Source: VXPW01 sp965115815 (lineage in GTDB: Bacteria; Pseudomonadota; Alphaproteobacteria; TMED109). From it: a stretch of DNA of 64,000 bases. The translations under genes and the position numbers were made by a program. This document shows positions 8,368 to 17,810 of this stretch, one piece after another; positions within the stretch are counted from its first letter, which is position 1, and the number at the start of each line of letters is the position of its first letter. Where the stretch lies: NCBI GenBank assembly GCA_965115815.1, contig OZ220465.1, positions 930,001 to 994,000 on the forward strand, in the 5' to 3' direction. The notes under the pieces were generated by a model that was not told the origin of the DNA, did not search any database, and was given only the letters and a program-made list of their open reading frames with translations.

Positions 8368-9350
8368 CCGTTCTTCCTTGCGCCCGCCACCCGGACCAGA
8401 AGTTCGTCGAGAACGGCGCCCTCGTCAAAGCGCAGGTTTACGGTCGCCACAACCACCTGCGAGGCAAATTCCGCCGGCACCCGAACGTGGTCCTTGGTCG
8501 TGGTTACGGGCACCGCCGGCGCGGCCCGGGCCGCCGCCAGCACTTGCCTGAGGTCTCGCGGGCGATACCGATGATGATCGGGAAACGACCGGGTGCCGAC
8601 CACCTGAGCGCCGATCTCCCGCAGCGACCGGAAGAACTTCTCCGGCTGCCCGATGCCGGCAAAGGCAAAGACCCGCCGGCCGCGCAGGGCGCGAAGATCC
8701 GCCGCCGGCCGTATCGACGCCCGGATGCACGGAAGCCCGGCCGGCAAGGTCGCCTTCACGTTCCCCCGATCCTCTCCGACCACGATTGCGGCATCGGCCC
8801 GTCGGTATCCGTCATCCGGAGGTTCCCGCAGCGGTCCGGCCGGCAGGACCCGGCCATTGCCCAGACCCTGACCTCCGTCGATGACCAGCAGCGCCAGGTC
8901 CTTGGCGAGCGCCGGATCCTGAAAACCGTCATCCAGGATCAGACAGTCGGCCCCGGCCGCCGCGATCGCCCATCCCGCCGCCGCCCGGTTCCGGGCCACC
9001 CAGGTGGGAACCGTTCGGGCGGTTACGAGGGCCTCGTCGCCGACCTCGCGGACGGTATGTCGGTCCGGATTCACCCGAACGGGCCCGCCCAGCCGGCCGC
9101 GGTAGCCGCGGGACAGGACATGCGCATCAAGCCCCGCATGACGGAGTCGCTCGGCCAGCGCCAGAGCGGCGGGCGTCTTTCCGCTCCCGCCGACCACCAG
9201 ATTGCCGACGCACAGCACCGGGATTCCGCAGTCGACCGGGCGGCCGCGACGCTGGCGACGCCGCGCGCCCCAAGTCCAGAGCGCCGCCAGCGGGACCAGT
9301 GCACGCGCGGCGATCGGGTTCCCGCCATACCAGAAGTCAGGTGCGCGCAT
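8364..9350 (-). CDS. lpxK: Tetraacyldisaccharide 4'-kinase LpxK
   Basis: 328 residues, phosphorylates the 4' position of the lipid A disaccharide at the inner membrane. The N-terminus has the characteristic FWYGGNP, then the P-loop GNLVVGGSGKTP, then LSRGYRG and VGDEALVTA, and the LILDDGFQDPALAKDLALLV segment. A C-terminal TTTKDHVR motif is also typical. The length matches the family. The start overlaps the waaA stop by 14 bp and the stop overlaps lpxL by 4 bp, showing tight co-translation. Confidence 0.95.
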   Translation of the reverse strand: MRAPDFWYGGNPIAARALVPLAALWTWGARRRQRRGRPVDCGIPVLCVGNLVVGGSGKTPAALALAERLRHAGLDAHVLSRGYRGRLGGPVRVNPDRHTVREVGDEALVTARTVPTWVARNRAAAGWAIAAAGADCLILDDGFQDPALAKDLALLVIDGGQGLGNGRVLPAGPLREPPDDGYRRADAAIVVGEDRGNVKATLPAGLPCIRASIRPAADLRALRGRRVFAFAGIGQPEKFFRSLREIGAQVVGTRSFPDHHRYRPRDLRQVLAAARAAPAVPVTTTKDHVRVPAEFASQVVVATVNLRFDEGAVLDELLVRVAGARKNG

Positions 9351-10641
9351 GCGCCGCCCTGGCCCGCGCCACCATCGGCATCAGCAGGTGCGCTACCTGT
9401 GCGGTCACTCCGCCGGCCTCGGCCGCGACCTGTCGGGCCGCGGCGGCCATGCGGCGGGTGGCGGACGGTGCGGCGAGCAGCCGCGAGAGCGCACCGGCCA
9501 GCGTATCGGCATCCGCCACCTCGATCGCTGCCCCGGCCCGCATGAGCGCTGCCGCCACGTCGGTCACGTTCGACACGTCGGGACCATGCAGGATGGCGCA
9601 ATCCAGTTGCGCCGGCTCAAGCAGGTTGTGCCCGCCCTTGGCCACCAGCGTACCACCAATCAGCACGATCTGCGTCAGGCGATAGAACAACCCGGTTTCT
9701 CCCAGGGTGTCGGCGATGTAGATGTCCGTTCCATCCGGCAGCGCGGCGGTACTGCGGCGTCGGGCCGACAGCCCGTGCTTTCGCACCAGTGCCTCGATCG
9801 TCGGTCCTCGATCCGGATGCCGCGGCAGGAGAATGGTCAGCAAGTCCGGCCAGCCCGACCGCAGGCGGACATGCGCGTCCAGCACGAGTTCCTCTTCGCC
9901 GGAATGCGTGCTTGCCGCCAGCCAGAACGGCCGCCTCCCGAGATTGTTCCGCAGGGCGGACAGGGCCGCCGGGTCGGCTTCCGGCGCGGCCGAGTCGGCC
10001 TTCAGGTTGATCGGCCCCTGCACGTTCGCCACCCCCAGATCCTCGAAACGCCTCCGATCCGCGGCCGTCTGGGCGACCACCGGATCGAATCCCTCCAGCA
10101 GGTGCCGGAGGGTTCCGCCCAGCCGGCGCCAGCGGCCGGCAGAACGGGCGGACAGACGGGCCTGTACCAAGGCTCGCGGCACCCGTTGTTCCCTGAGCAG
10201 GCAGAGGGTCTCCGGCCAGAGTTCCGACTCCACCCGCAGCGCGCAGTCCGGACGCCAGTGGTCCAGGAACCGGCGCATCGCCTGGCGCCGGTCGAGGGGG
10301 GCGTACTGATGGCAGGCCCGGGGGGGCAGCAGGTCGGCCATGGTGCGGGCGGAAGTCACCGTGACCGTGGTCATCAGCACCCCGAACCCGGCCGCATCGA
10401 CCAAGTGGCGGATGATCGGCTGCACGGACCGGGCCTCGCCCACGCTTGCCGCGTGTACCCAGCACAAGGGCCCCGGTGGACGGGGCAGGGACGGGTGGCC
10501 GAGCCGCTCCCCCAGTCGTTCCGGATCTTCGCGCCCGCCGCGGGCGCGCGCCCGGAGTAGCGGTCCCACGGCCGGAGCGGCTGCAGCCCATGCCAGGCGG
10601 CTCGCCGCCAGGAGCACCGCGGCGCTGCGAAGCCTCGTCAC
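9337..10641 (-). CDS. waaA: Kdo transferase WaaA (KdtA)
   Basis: About 434 residues, glycosyltransferase family 30, which attaches Kdo from CMP-Kdo to lipid IVA. Visible motifs are the N-terminal WVHAASVGEARSVQPIIRHL, RVESELWPETL, FWLAASTHSGEEE, LLPRHPDRGPTIEAL, and the C-terminal GGTLVAKGGHNLLEPAQL. I choose GTG at 10641, directly before the hydrophobic anchor RLRSAAVLLAASRLAWA; the frame extends 36 codons upstream with no family similarity. It is first in the waaA-lpxK-lpxL operon. Confidence 0.93.
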   Translation of the reverse strand: MTRLRSAAVLLAASRLAWAAAAPAVGPLLRARARGGREDPERLGERLGHPSLPRPPGPLCWVHAASVGEARSVQPIIRHLVDAAGFGVLMTTVTVTSARTMADLLPPRACHQYAPLDRRQAMRRFLDHWRPDCALRVESELWPETLCLLREQRVPRALVQARLSARSAGRWRRLGGTLRHLLEGFDPVVAQTAADRRRFEDLGVANVQGPINLKADSAAPEADPAALSALRNNLGRRPFWLAASTHSGEEELVLDAHVRLRSGWPDLLTILLPRHPDRGPTIEALVRKHGLSARRRSTAALPDGTDIYIADTLGETGLFYRLTQIVLIGGTLVAKGGHNLLEPAQLDCAILHGPDVSNVTDVAAALMRAGAAIEVADADTLAGALSRLLAAPSATRRMAAAARQVAAEAGGVTAQVAHLLMPMVARARAAHART

Positions 10642-11342
10642 GGGTACCGGGAGCCTTCGGGGCACCGGAAGGGATTCGGGTGCCGGCGGGCGGCTTCCTT
10701 CCGGGACGGCCCTAGGAACCCGCGCGCCTCTCCGGCCGGCTCTCGACATCCTGCGCCTTCCGCGGGTGTTCCGCCGGACGCCTCGGGTCGCTCCCTGCCG
10801 ACCGGTCCCTCAGCGGCCCGCGATGCACCGCCCGCGCCCGCCCGCCCGGATCCCCCAGACGCCGGTTCCGGTTGTTCCGCATCGGACCCCCACGGAGGTA
10901 GTCCGGTTCCTCCAGCCGGGTCGGCCCCCTGTCCGATCCCGTCGTTCCTCCCCCGATTCCGTCCGCGGAACCTCGGTCGCGGGTGGTGCGGCCTGGTCCG
11001 GCAGCGGGGCTGTCGGGAGCATGCCTCCCCTTCGCGGCCGGTGCCCCGGTTCTCCGGACCGGAGACGGCTGAAGGTTCCGCCAGCGGCGGCCGCGACGTT
11101 CCGCCGACCGGCACCACGGCCGATGACGGTGTGCCAACCCGCAGGACCGACCGGAGGCCGTCACTGCGCCGAACCGGCATCCCTTCCTCGGGCGGTCCGA
11201 TAGGGTGCGTCCGCCCTCCGGACATCGCCCCCTCGGTCCGGCATCCGATCCCCCGCCGCCACACGAGACCGGCGCGATGGATCGCCGGAGACCGAACGGC
11301 AGACCGGCAGCCGTGTCCTTCCGCTTCGCGTATCCTTCCGGC
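10642..11342. other. 701-bp GC-rich intergenic region
   Basis: This lies between the divergent waaA and DUF2244 genes. It should contain both promoters, but I find no convincing -35/-10 pair, RNA gene or conserved protein; open frames here look like high-GC artefacts. Confidence 0.45.
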
Positions 11343-11861
11343 ATGAATCCGGTTCAGATCCTTCCGGCCCCCGAACGTACGGTCCTGCTCGACACCGTAT
11401 TGCGGCCGCATCGATCGCTCGGTTCCGCCGGTTTCCGGTGGCTGATGGGGGCGGTCACGGCATTCTGTCTCTTCGTCGGGGTCGTGTTCGCCTCGGTCGG
11501 CGCCTGGCCGGTGTCCGCGTTTGTCGGGCTTGACCTGTTGCTGGTCTTCATGGCGTTTCGCTGGAGCTACGATAGCGCCCGTGCGCATGAACGGATCCGA
11601 CTGGATACCGAAAACCTCCATGTCATGCAGGCCAGCGCCGACGGAAGGGCACGGGTCTGTGCATTGCAGCCCTACTGGCTCCGGATCGACTTCGGTCCAT
11701 CCGGTAGTCTGGATCGGCAGCTCCGGCTCTCGTCGCGCGGACGCAGCATCGTCATCGGCGCCTTTCTCGCTCCCGAAGAGCGCGCAGCATGCGCGCAGAT
11801 GCTCCGAGACGCAATCCGGCGCTGGCGGTCCCTTCCGCCCGGCGTCGGGGCGCGGTCGTGA
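11343..11861 (+). CDS. DUF2244 domain membrane protein
   Basis: 172 residues with two adjacent hydrophobic helices (about 30-75: WLMGAVTAFCLFVGVVFASV, then FVGLDLLLVFMAF) and a C-terminal soluble part with the motifs RIDFG and RGRSIVIGAFLAPEER. This is the DUF2244 layout; the family is common in alphaproteobacteria and of unknown function. ATG 11343 is chosen because the preceding in-frame stretch is arginine/proline-rich and not conserved. The next chromosomal gene is lost: the region downstream runs into mobile elements. Confidence 0.8.
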   Translation: MNPVQILPAPERTVLLDTVLRPHRSLGSAGFRWLMGAVTAFCLFVGVVFASVGAWPVSAFVGLDLLLVFMAFRWSYDSARAHERIRLDTENLHVMQASADGRARVCALQPYWLRIDFGPSGSLDRQLRLSSRGRSIVIGAFLAPEERAACAQMLRDAIRRWRSLPPGVGARS

Positions 11862-12120
11862 TCCTCCCCGCCGAATTCGAGCGACCGAAACCCCGCCCAC
11901 GGTCCGCCGGACCAGCCGGGGCCGCCGGCGGGCGGAGCCCCGTGTGGTCCGGAATCTCCGCGACGCCTCTGGACCGGCTGCAGACGCTCGTGCACGGGGC
12001 GGAGACCGGGGAGGATCCTCCCCGATGCAGGCGGCGCCGTCGATCCGGTCCTCGGCTCCGATCGGAGAAATGGCGCCGGGCCACCACTGCGAGCGCCCGC
12101 AGCGCCTCGTCCGCCGGGAC
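11862..12120. other. Short intergenic stretch before the first IS630-derived insertion
   Basis: No gene is supported. It contains a 16-bp perfect palindrome at 12008-12023 (GGGGAGGATCCTCCCC) that could be a hairpin 3' of the DUF2244 gene; no T-run follows it. Confidence 0.4.
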
Positions 12121-12122
12121 TA

Positions 12123-12492
12123 GTAGTACGGAATCATTGGATTGGGGGCTGCAGGCATGAGCTGGCCCCGATGCTCAGACCTGACACCTGATCCATAGAG
12201 GCCCAATAATCCCATTATGTTCTTTATCTGATCCTTAGAAGCGGTGCGAGAATCTCAGCGAACAGCCCGGTTCCAGTGGGTGCCGACACAGACCGACACG
12301 GGGCCGACACGGACCGACACGGACCGACACGGAAATACCGCCCCATCCTGCAGCCACCATGCTGCGGGAGACCACGGCGTGGGTCAAGCGCCGCAACGCG
12401 GCCGGCGGCACGGTCGATGGGCGGTTCACGACGGCAGACGCCCGGGTGAAACTGAAGTCTCTATACCGATCAATACAACGATTCCGTACTAC
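12123..12492. mobile_element. Deleted IS630-family derivative (non-autonomous), 370 bp
   Basis: It is flanked by TA on both sides (12121-12122 and 12493-12494) and bounded by the IS630 inverted repeats GTAGTACGGAA and TTCCGTACTAC. The left 230 bp match, inverted, the 247-bp MITE at 31125-31371. The right 140 bp match the transposase 3' end of the full IS630 at 22469-23863. It contains repeated CGACACGG units near 12290-12335. No intact transposase is present. Confidence 0.75.
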
Positions 12493-13447
12493 TAGCCCAA
12501 GAGCGAATTCGTTTCACTTGCTCATCTGCGGCAGAGTCTCGTTTTGGCCAAGTACCTTCAGCCATGAGAATTTCGAGCATCCTGCCGCATTTCCGCTCAT
12601 AGCTGTTTCGTTGGGTCGGAGAGGTTTCCGCTGAATCTTGTGCCCATTCAGACGCAGCTTGGAGAGCACTGAATGCGTTCTGTCCGTATTGGCTTTCATA
12701 TTTTTCCGAAAACGAAACCAATTTTTTACAACGATCAATCCAATTTCTTGCTACTCTAGATTTTGAATTTGGCTCAGGAATTGCAAGCCCCAATACTTGC
12801 CATACACCTTCTAAAACACTCATGTCATTCCCTAAACTAAAGGCACAGGAAATTCTTTCACGTAATAATTTTGTCTCCACAGGTCTTGCCTGTAAAGCAA
12901 TTTCATCCATCAATTGATACTTGTCTTTGTGATGGGGAGTGCGAATTTGAATAGATTGTCTGCCAAAAATTATACCGTTACGGCAAATACAGCGGCATAT
13001 CCCAACTTCCATCCTGACAGCCTGAGTTCTGTTATAGCTATTTACAACACGGAGAAAGAAAATATGTTTGTGTTTGTCCAGTCCATTTTTTGGGACATCA
13101 ACATCAACGTCGAATTTCAATTCTGGTGTGGTGAAGTCAGCAAAAAAACTACCCCGGTGTTTCGCTAATACGACATTAAACACGTAAATTTCTTTCCGCA
13201 GAGATGAGCCAAACAGATATTCGAACGCTTCATGTCCAAGATCGACCGCGTCCTGATTGCTGATTAACTTGTATTTGTCGGTAACGATGGCGAAGGGCTG
13301 TTCGTTGGGCTTTGCATTGGCACGAGTAACGGCTCGATACCGTTTTGCCAGATACCCAGGATCGTCAACAAAGACCTTTTTCAAGGTAACGGGAAAGCAG
13401 GCTTCTCGAAGCGCTTGCTCCCAGTTCCGATCTTCGGCGATTGACAT
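12470..13447 (-). pseudogene. DUF932-like phage/plasmid-type protein, 3' end truncated by IS
   Basis: An AT-rich gene (long A/T runs) unlike its GC-rich neighbours, so probably acquired. The protein begins MSIAEDRNWEQALREACFP and carries YRAVTRANAKPNEQPFAIVT with DKYKLISNQDAVDLGHEAFE, a pattern reminiscent of the DUF932 family found on phages and plasmids. A middle part reads RMEVGICRCICRNGIIFGRQ and the C-terminal part is helical. The last genuine codons read KRIRSWA; beyond about 12495 the frame runs into the IS630 derivative's inverted repeat, so the native C-terminus is missing. ATG 13447 was preferred, with another at 13462. Function unknown. Confidence 0.5.
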
Positions 13448-13499
13448 GCTTTCATTCTCCATCTTGAGAAAATAGCTGGGCGTGGGGGGCATGAGTCTG

Positions 13500-13793
13500 G
13501 CATGGCGATGTTGTGATCACTCGGCCGATCGGGCTCATGCGGCGCGCTTGACGGCATAGCTGGGGTAGTTGTTGTTGGCCGGGGTATCGCATCGCTAATG
13601 AGGCCTGCCTATGCGCCGTCGAACCGGCCGGGCTTGATGAGGGCACGGACGGTGAGGACGGCCTGCTCCCGTGTCCGCACGATAGCTCCGTGACGAAGAG
13701 GGCCACAACAACATGAAGCGATATGCTCGGCTGACCTGCCGGAATGGCCCGTGGGCGTGACCGATGCGGCCGCCGGAATCCGCTCCGCCTAAA
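13500..13793 (-). pseudogene. Short gene relic, unidentified
   Basis: On the minus strand a terminal stretch translates ANNNYPSYAVKRAA followed by a stop at about 13535, which looks like a genuine protein end. Upstream the frame is broken. I cannot name the family; it may be another IS or accessory-gene scrap. Confidence 0.25.
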
Positions 13794-14004
13794 TCAGTCG
13801 ACTCCATCGACCCAACTCCCCCATGGCCGAAATATCGCACGGTCCGCCAACTTTGTCGCATACTCGGTCAGCTCATCCCGCCGGTCCTTGTCGTCAAGTG
13901 CTACTAGCATAACAATATCCACATGATAGGGATTATCGCGGGTCAGCGATGGCTCGACAGAACAGCCAGCAGCCCCGATGGCTTCGGCGGCCAAAATATA
14001 TATA
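13794..14004 (-). pseudogene. Hypothetical protein fragment, 5' end cut by MITE
   Basis: About 70 codons of a small protein: EAIGAAGCSVEPSLTRDNPY, HVDIVMLVALDDKDRRDELT, then EYATKLADRAIFRPW. The coding sense is plausible because of its charged amphipathic pattern. The reading frame upstream enters the 197-bp MITE at 14005, so the native start is lost. No function is recognised. Confidence 0.4.
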
Positions 14005-14201
14005 TAGTGCCTGCCCGGAAAATCACTAAGATTCGGATTACATGAATGAAAGCTCAATATTGACAGGGCGAAGATTCATCGAATCCAGCCTGATTTCAGC
14101 GGAATATGCCGTCATATGCCCTCAAAGAAGGAATCTTCGGTTCTCCAGATTCCAAATATGGTTTCATATACAATGTGTTGTGATTTTTCGTGCAGACACT
14201 A
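14005..14201. mobile_element. 197-bp MITE (here MITE-B), inverted copy
   Basis: Ends are TAGTGCCTGCCCGGAAAATC and the inverse of TAGTGTCTGCACGAAAAATC. The same 197-bp unit recurs intact at 28705-28901 and 31372-31568 and interrupted at 23868-28702. It has no coding capacity. Its tips resemble those of the ISNCY-like element that begins three bases later. Confidence 0.8.
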
Positions 14202-14420
14202 TATAGTGCCCGCCCGAAAATGCCCCTTTCGGAGGGTCTTCCGGCGCAATTGCGAGTTGGAACCCTCCCTCGGTGCCCCGTCCGCTCGGTTTCCGGGGGG
14301 ATGTCTGCCGATGGGCAGCGGCATCCGGGCTTGTCCCGCCGCGAATCCGGCGGCCGGGGCGAGCGGCTCCGTTCCCGCCTCCGGCGCGGGCTTCGCAGAT
14401 GGGGTGGAAGGAAGCCGCCG

Positions 14421-15649
14421 TCAGGCGGCGCGTCTTCGTCGTCGTTGGGCCCGGGCCTGCCGGTGCAGCAGCAGCCCGATTCGGTGGACGTGGAAGGCGG
14501 TCACGGACCGTGCCACCATCCGCGCAAACCCGTCCGCCCCCTACGACAGGACCCGGTCCATGCCGCGTGGCTCGAGGTTGTGGATCGCGGACTCCACGGC
14601 CGGATGCTGCCGACGCATCTTCCGGAACGTCGGATCGACTTCCCGTTTCCGGTCCGCCTGACCGAGCGTTCCCTTCTTCGGCAGCACGTTGTGCTCCAGC
14701 AGCTCGTCCAGGGTGATCCGGTTGGAGGGGCTGGGAAAGCCCCGATCGAAACGGCACAGGCGGAGGTCGGGGAAGCGAGCTTGGGCTTCCCGGATCATGG
14801 GCACGGCAGGATCCACGTCTCCGTCTTCCCACAGGACCCGAGGGTGCAGGAGGAAGCCGTGTTGATCCTCCAGCACGGCCACCGGCACTCCGAGTTCCAC
14901 CGGCACCCCGGCCTTGCCCTTCACACACCAGCGTGTGTGCTCTTCGAAGATCGAAAACCCCTTCTCGCTCTGCGGAATCTTCTCGCCCTTCCGCAGACGG
15001 CGATCCACCTGGTGGATCTGCCGGCGGGCATGCTTGAGGTACGACTCGACCGAAAGCACCGTGGGGATCGGGACGCCTCGCTCCCGAAGCACCGGTACCG
15101 TCTCTTCCGCCCGCCGGACCCACGCCCGGCTGGCGTCGAGGTACGCCTTGACCGGCTCCGGACGGGCCCGTCGGGTCTGCCGAACCTGCTAGAAATGCTG
15201 CTGCAGTTTCCGGCTCCCATGCTGCCACTGCCGCCATCCGGACACCCCCAAGCGTACGGCGACGCGACCCGTATCCCGCACCAGGCAACGCATCGCATCC
15301 CACAACCGATGGACATCTGTCGGGTAGTGCACGTCCGTCTTCACCACGAACGAATCGCAGCGGCCCCGCAGGGGGTCGTCCGACCGACGGCGGCCCCGGT
15401 CGTCCGCGCCGTTCGTGCCGTTCTTCCGCTTCCGGGTCCGCTTCCGCTTCCGTACCCTCGCATGGCCTTGCTCCGCGATCCGCTGCGACACCTTCCCCAG
15501 CACTTCCGGTGTCCGCAGGCTCACGTTGTCCACCCTCGTCGGATATCCGTACCGGGTGTGATCCCAGATGTCGGTGTGCCCCAGAAACTTCCGAACCGTC
15601 CTGTGCTCGTTCACCAGCTCGTGCACGGGATCGAAATCATAGCCCAAAC
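14421..15649 (-). pseudogene. ISNCY-like transposase copy 1, 3' part
   Basis: The C-terminal three quarters of the transposase seen intact at 48258-50171. It begins at GYDFDPVHELVNEHRTVRKF and includes LGVSGWRQWQHGSRKLQQHF. A CAG-to-TAG change stops it near 15189, and a further stop follows RGMDRVLS near 14541. The glycine-rich linker is short (KRKNGTNGADDRGRRR), only two units against about 49 in copy 2. The N-terminal part lies across the IS66 insertion at 22066-22329. Not functional. Confidence 0.8.
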
Positions 15650-15657
15650 GTAACTAC

Positions 15658-15786
15658 TCACCCCTGGTTGGGGTCTGGTTGGCCGTAGTGCTCGTTGAGG
15701 ATGTCTGCGGCCTTTCCGTTGAGGGCGATGTGGATGGCGACGAGAGGGTTGTAGCCGAGTGCCTCCATGGAGGTGAGGAAGCTTGA
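15658..15786 (-). pseudogene. IS66 transposase copy 1, last 42 codons
   Basis: It encodes the C-terminal SFLTSMEALGYNPLVAIHIA and the tail ILNEHYGQPDPNQG. It is separated from the rest of the gene (19832-21181) by 4045 bp of intron sequence. Joining 19832-21181 and 15658-15786 gives exactly 1479 bp, the length of the intact copy at 24756-26234. Confidence 0.9.
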
Positions 15787-17810
15787 TTGCGCCAGGCCAA
15801 GCCCTGGAGAGGGGGAAACCATGACGTAGGTTGAAACCTTTCGTCGCAAGCCTGCGGGTTCGACCCCCGCCCGGCAAAGGTGAGCCCGCCAGCCGGGAGC
15901 GAGTGTGGCATGGCGTGCGGTAACGCACGTCGTGAAGCGTACACAGCGGGCGGCGAAGCGTCGCTATGGAGCCTCGTAATCCTCAACGTCGGTGCCTTCA
16001 TCTTTCGAGCAGTGGGGGCCGCACCGGAGTGCCGCATGCATGGGCAAGGCGCAACGGACCGTCCGGGGTCAGAGAACGACGCAAAGCCGCGGGATGGCTT
16101 GCCAGGGAACCTGGGAGATCCTGTTCCTGCCCGCAGGAATGACCGCTGGAAAGGGAGATAGCCAGCGTGATCAATCAAGACCCCGGCCGGCCGCTGTGCC
16201 TGCACGGCGGCGGGAGCGCGCGAGCGAACACGAAACCTGCAGGCATCGTGCGGACCCGGCTGGCGAAACCAATGAGCCGAAGGGCACGCGGGGACAGGAA
16301 GTCGTAGCACGCTCATACTACCGCCGAAGGCGGGGAACCGGGTCCACCGGGTGCCGCTGGAGGGAAGGGGCGTGCTGCAGGAACCGAACCACTGGAGGGA
16401 AACGGTGGAAGAGACACTGCGATCTGCCAACACGTCGACGAAACCACAGTGGATCGCCGCGCAGGCGAGGAAGCACCCGGACCGGGTGTTCACCTCGGTG
16501 CACCACCTGATCGACGGGGACTGGATGCGGGAGGCTTGGCGTCGCACCCGGAAGGACGGGGCCGCCGGGATCGACGGCGTGACCGCGGCCGACTACGAGA
16601 AGAACCTGGAGGCCAACTTGGAGGACCTCCGGGATCGGATCCTGTCGTGCCGCACCTTCGCGCCGCCGGTTCGGCGGACCTGGATCCCGAAAGGGAACGG
16701 CGAGGTCCGGCCCCTGGGCATTCCGACCCTGGAAGACAAGGTGGCGCAACGAGCCATTCTCATGCTGCTGGAACCCATCTACGAAGCGGACTTCGTGCCG
16801 GGATCGTATGGGTTCCGGCCTGGACGATCGGCGCAGGAGGCCCTGCACGCCATCGACCAGGGCATCATGAAGAAGAAGAAGCGCTGGGTGATCGATGCGG
16901 ATGTATCGAAGTATTTCGACAGCATCCCGCATCGGGAACTCCGCGCCTTCCTGGACCTGCGGATCAAGGACGGTGTCCTCCGTCGCATGATCAACAAATG
17001 GTTGCGGGCGGGCGTCCTGGAGGAGGGCGTCCGGCACACCTCGGAAGCGGGCACGCCGCAAGGCGGCGTGCTGTCGCCGCTGCTCTCCAACCTGTTCCTG
17101 CACTACGTGTTGGATCGGTGGGTCGAGCAGACGGTTCAGCCCCGCCTCCGGGGCCGGTGCCAACTGGTGCGATACGCGGATGACTTCGTGCTGCTCTTCG
17201 AGCATCAGCGGGACTGCGAACGGGTGCTGGCCGTCCTCGGCCAGCGCCTGGCCCGGTTCGGGCTGAGGCTGCACGCAGAGAAGACACGTTCCGTTGACTT
17301 TCGGGCCAAGCTGCCCCCGGATCCGGGAGCGGGCGCCACCTTCGACTTCCTGGGCTTCACCCATGTTTGGGTGCGGTCGAGATGGAAGTATGCGGTGCTG
17401 CGCCAGCTCACGGCCAAGGGCCGCTTGGCGCGGTCGGTGCGAGCGGTGCGGGAGTGGTGCCGACGGCATCGACACGCGCCCTTGCTCTACCAGCGCAACT
17501 ATCTCGCACGGGTCATACGAGGCCATTGCGCCTACTACGGCCGGAGCGGGAACAGTGCCCGAACTGCCAGCTTCCGCTACCAAGTGATCCGAATCTGGCG
17601 AAAGTGGTTGTCGCGGCGCAGTCGTTCGGCCCGGATGAACTGGGACCAGATGACCGCGCTGCTTCGCCGCTTGCCCTTGCCGACGGCCAAGATCATGCAC
17701 GGATACGGGACCGCTTGAGCGAACCTGTCCTGTAAGGAACCGGATGCCCTAATGCGGGCACGTCCGGATCTGAGGGGGGAGGGGCTCGGCAACGACCCCT
17801 CCTACCCGGC
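15787..17810 (+). mobile_element. Group II intron 1 (class C-like), 2024 bp
   Basis: It begins TTGCGCCAGGCC and ends CCTACCCGGC. The 3' end folds as domain V (about 17741-17770: GGATGCCC, AATGCGGGCA, CGTCCGGAT) and domain VI (GAGGGGCTCGGC-AACGACCCCTC) with a candidate branch A. The boundaries come from comparing the disrupted IS66 gene with its intact copy and from the junction with intron 2. It lies antisense to the transposase it interrupts, so splicing cannot rescue that gene. Confidence 0.88.
16351..17718 (+). CDS. ltrA: Group II intron reverse transcriptase/maturase, copy 1
   Basis: 455 residues. RT blocks are visible in order: GAAGIDGVTAADYEKNLEAN, WIPKGNGEVRPLGIPTLEDK, FVPGSYGFRPGRSAQEALHA, VIDADVSKYFDSIPH, GTPQGGVLSPLLSNLFLHYV, and the catalytic RYADDFVLLFE. 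The maturase/X domain follows (FDFLGFTHVWVRSRWKYAV). It ends without an HNH endonuclease domain, as in bacterial class C introns, which use other priming. It promotes intron splicing and mobility. The N-terminus is uncertain: GTG 16351, or GTG about 54 bp later. Four lysines (MKKKKRW) occur where copy 2 has three. Confidence 0.9.
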   Translation: MPLEGRGVLQEPNHWRETVEETLRSANTSTKPQWIAAQARKHPDRVFTSVHHLIDGDWMREAWRRTRKDGAAGIDGVTAADYEKNLEANLEDLRDRILSCRTFAPPVRRTWIPKGNGEVRPLGIPTLEDKVAQRAILMLLEPIYEADFVPGSYGFRPGRSAQEALHAIDQGIMKKKKRWVIDADVSKYFDSIPHRELRAFLDLRIKDGVLRRMINKWLRAGVLEEGVRHTSEAGTPQGGVLSPLLSNLFLHYVLDRWVEQTVQPRLRGRCQLVRYADDFVLLFEHQRDCERVLAVLGQRLARFGLRLHAEKTRSVDFRAKLPPDPGAGATFDFLGFTHVWVRSRWKYAVLRQLTAKGRLARSVRAVREWCRRHRHAPLLYQRNYLARVIRGHCAYYGRSGNSARTASFRYQVIRIWRKWLSRRSRSARMNWDQMTALLRRLPLPTAKIMHGYGTA

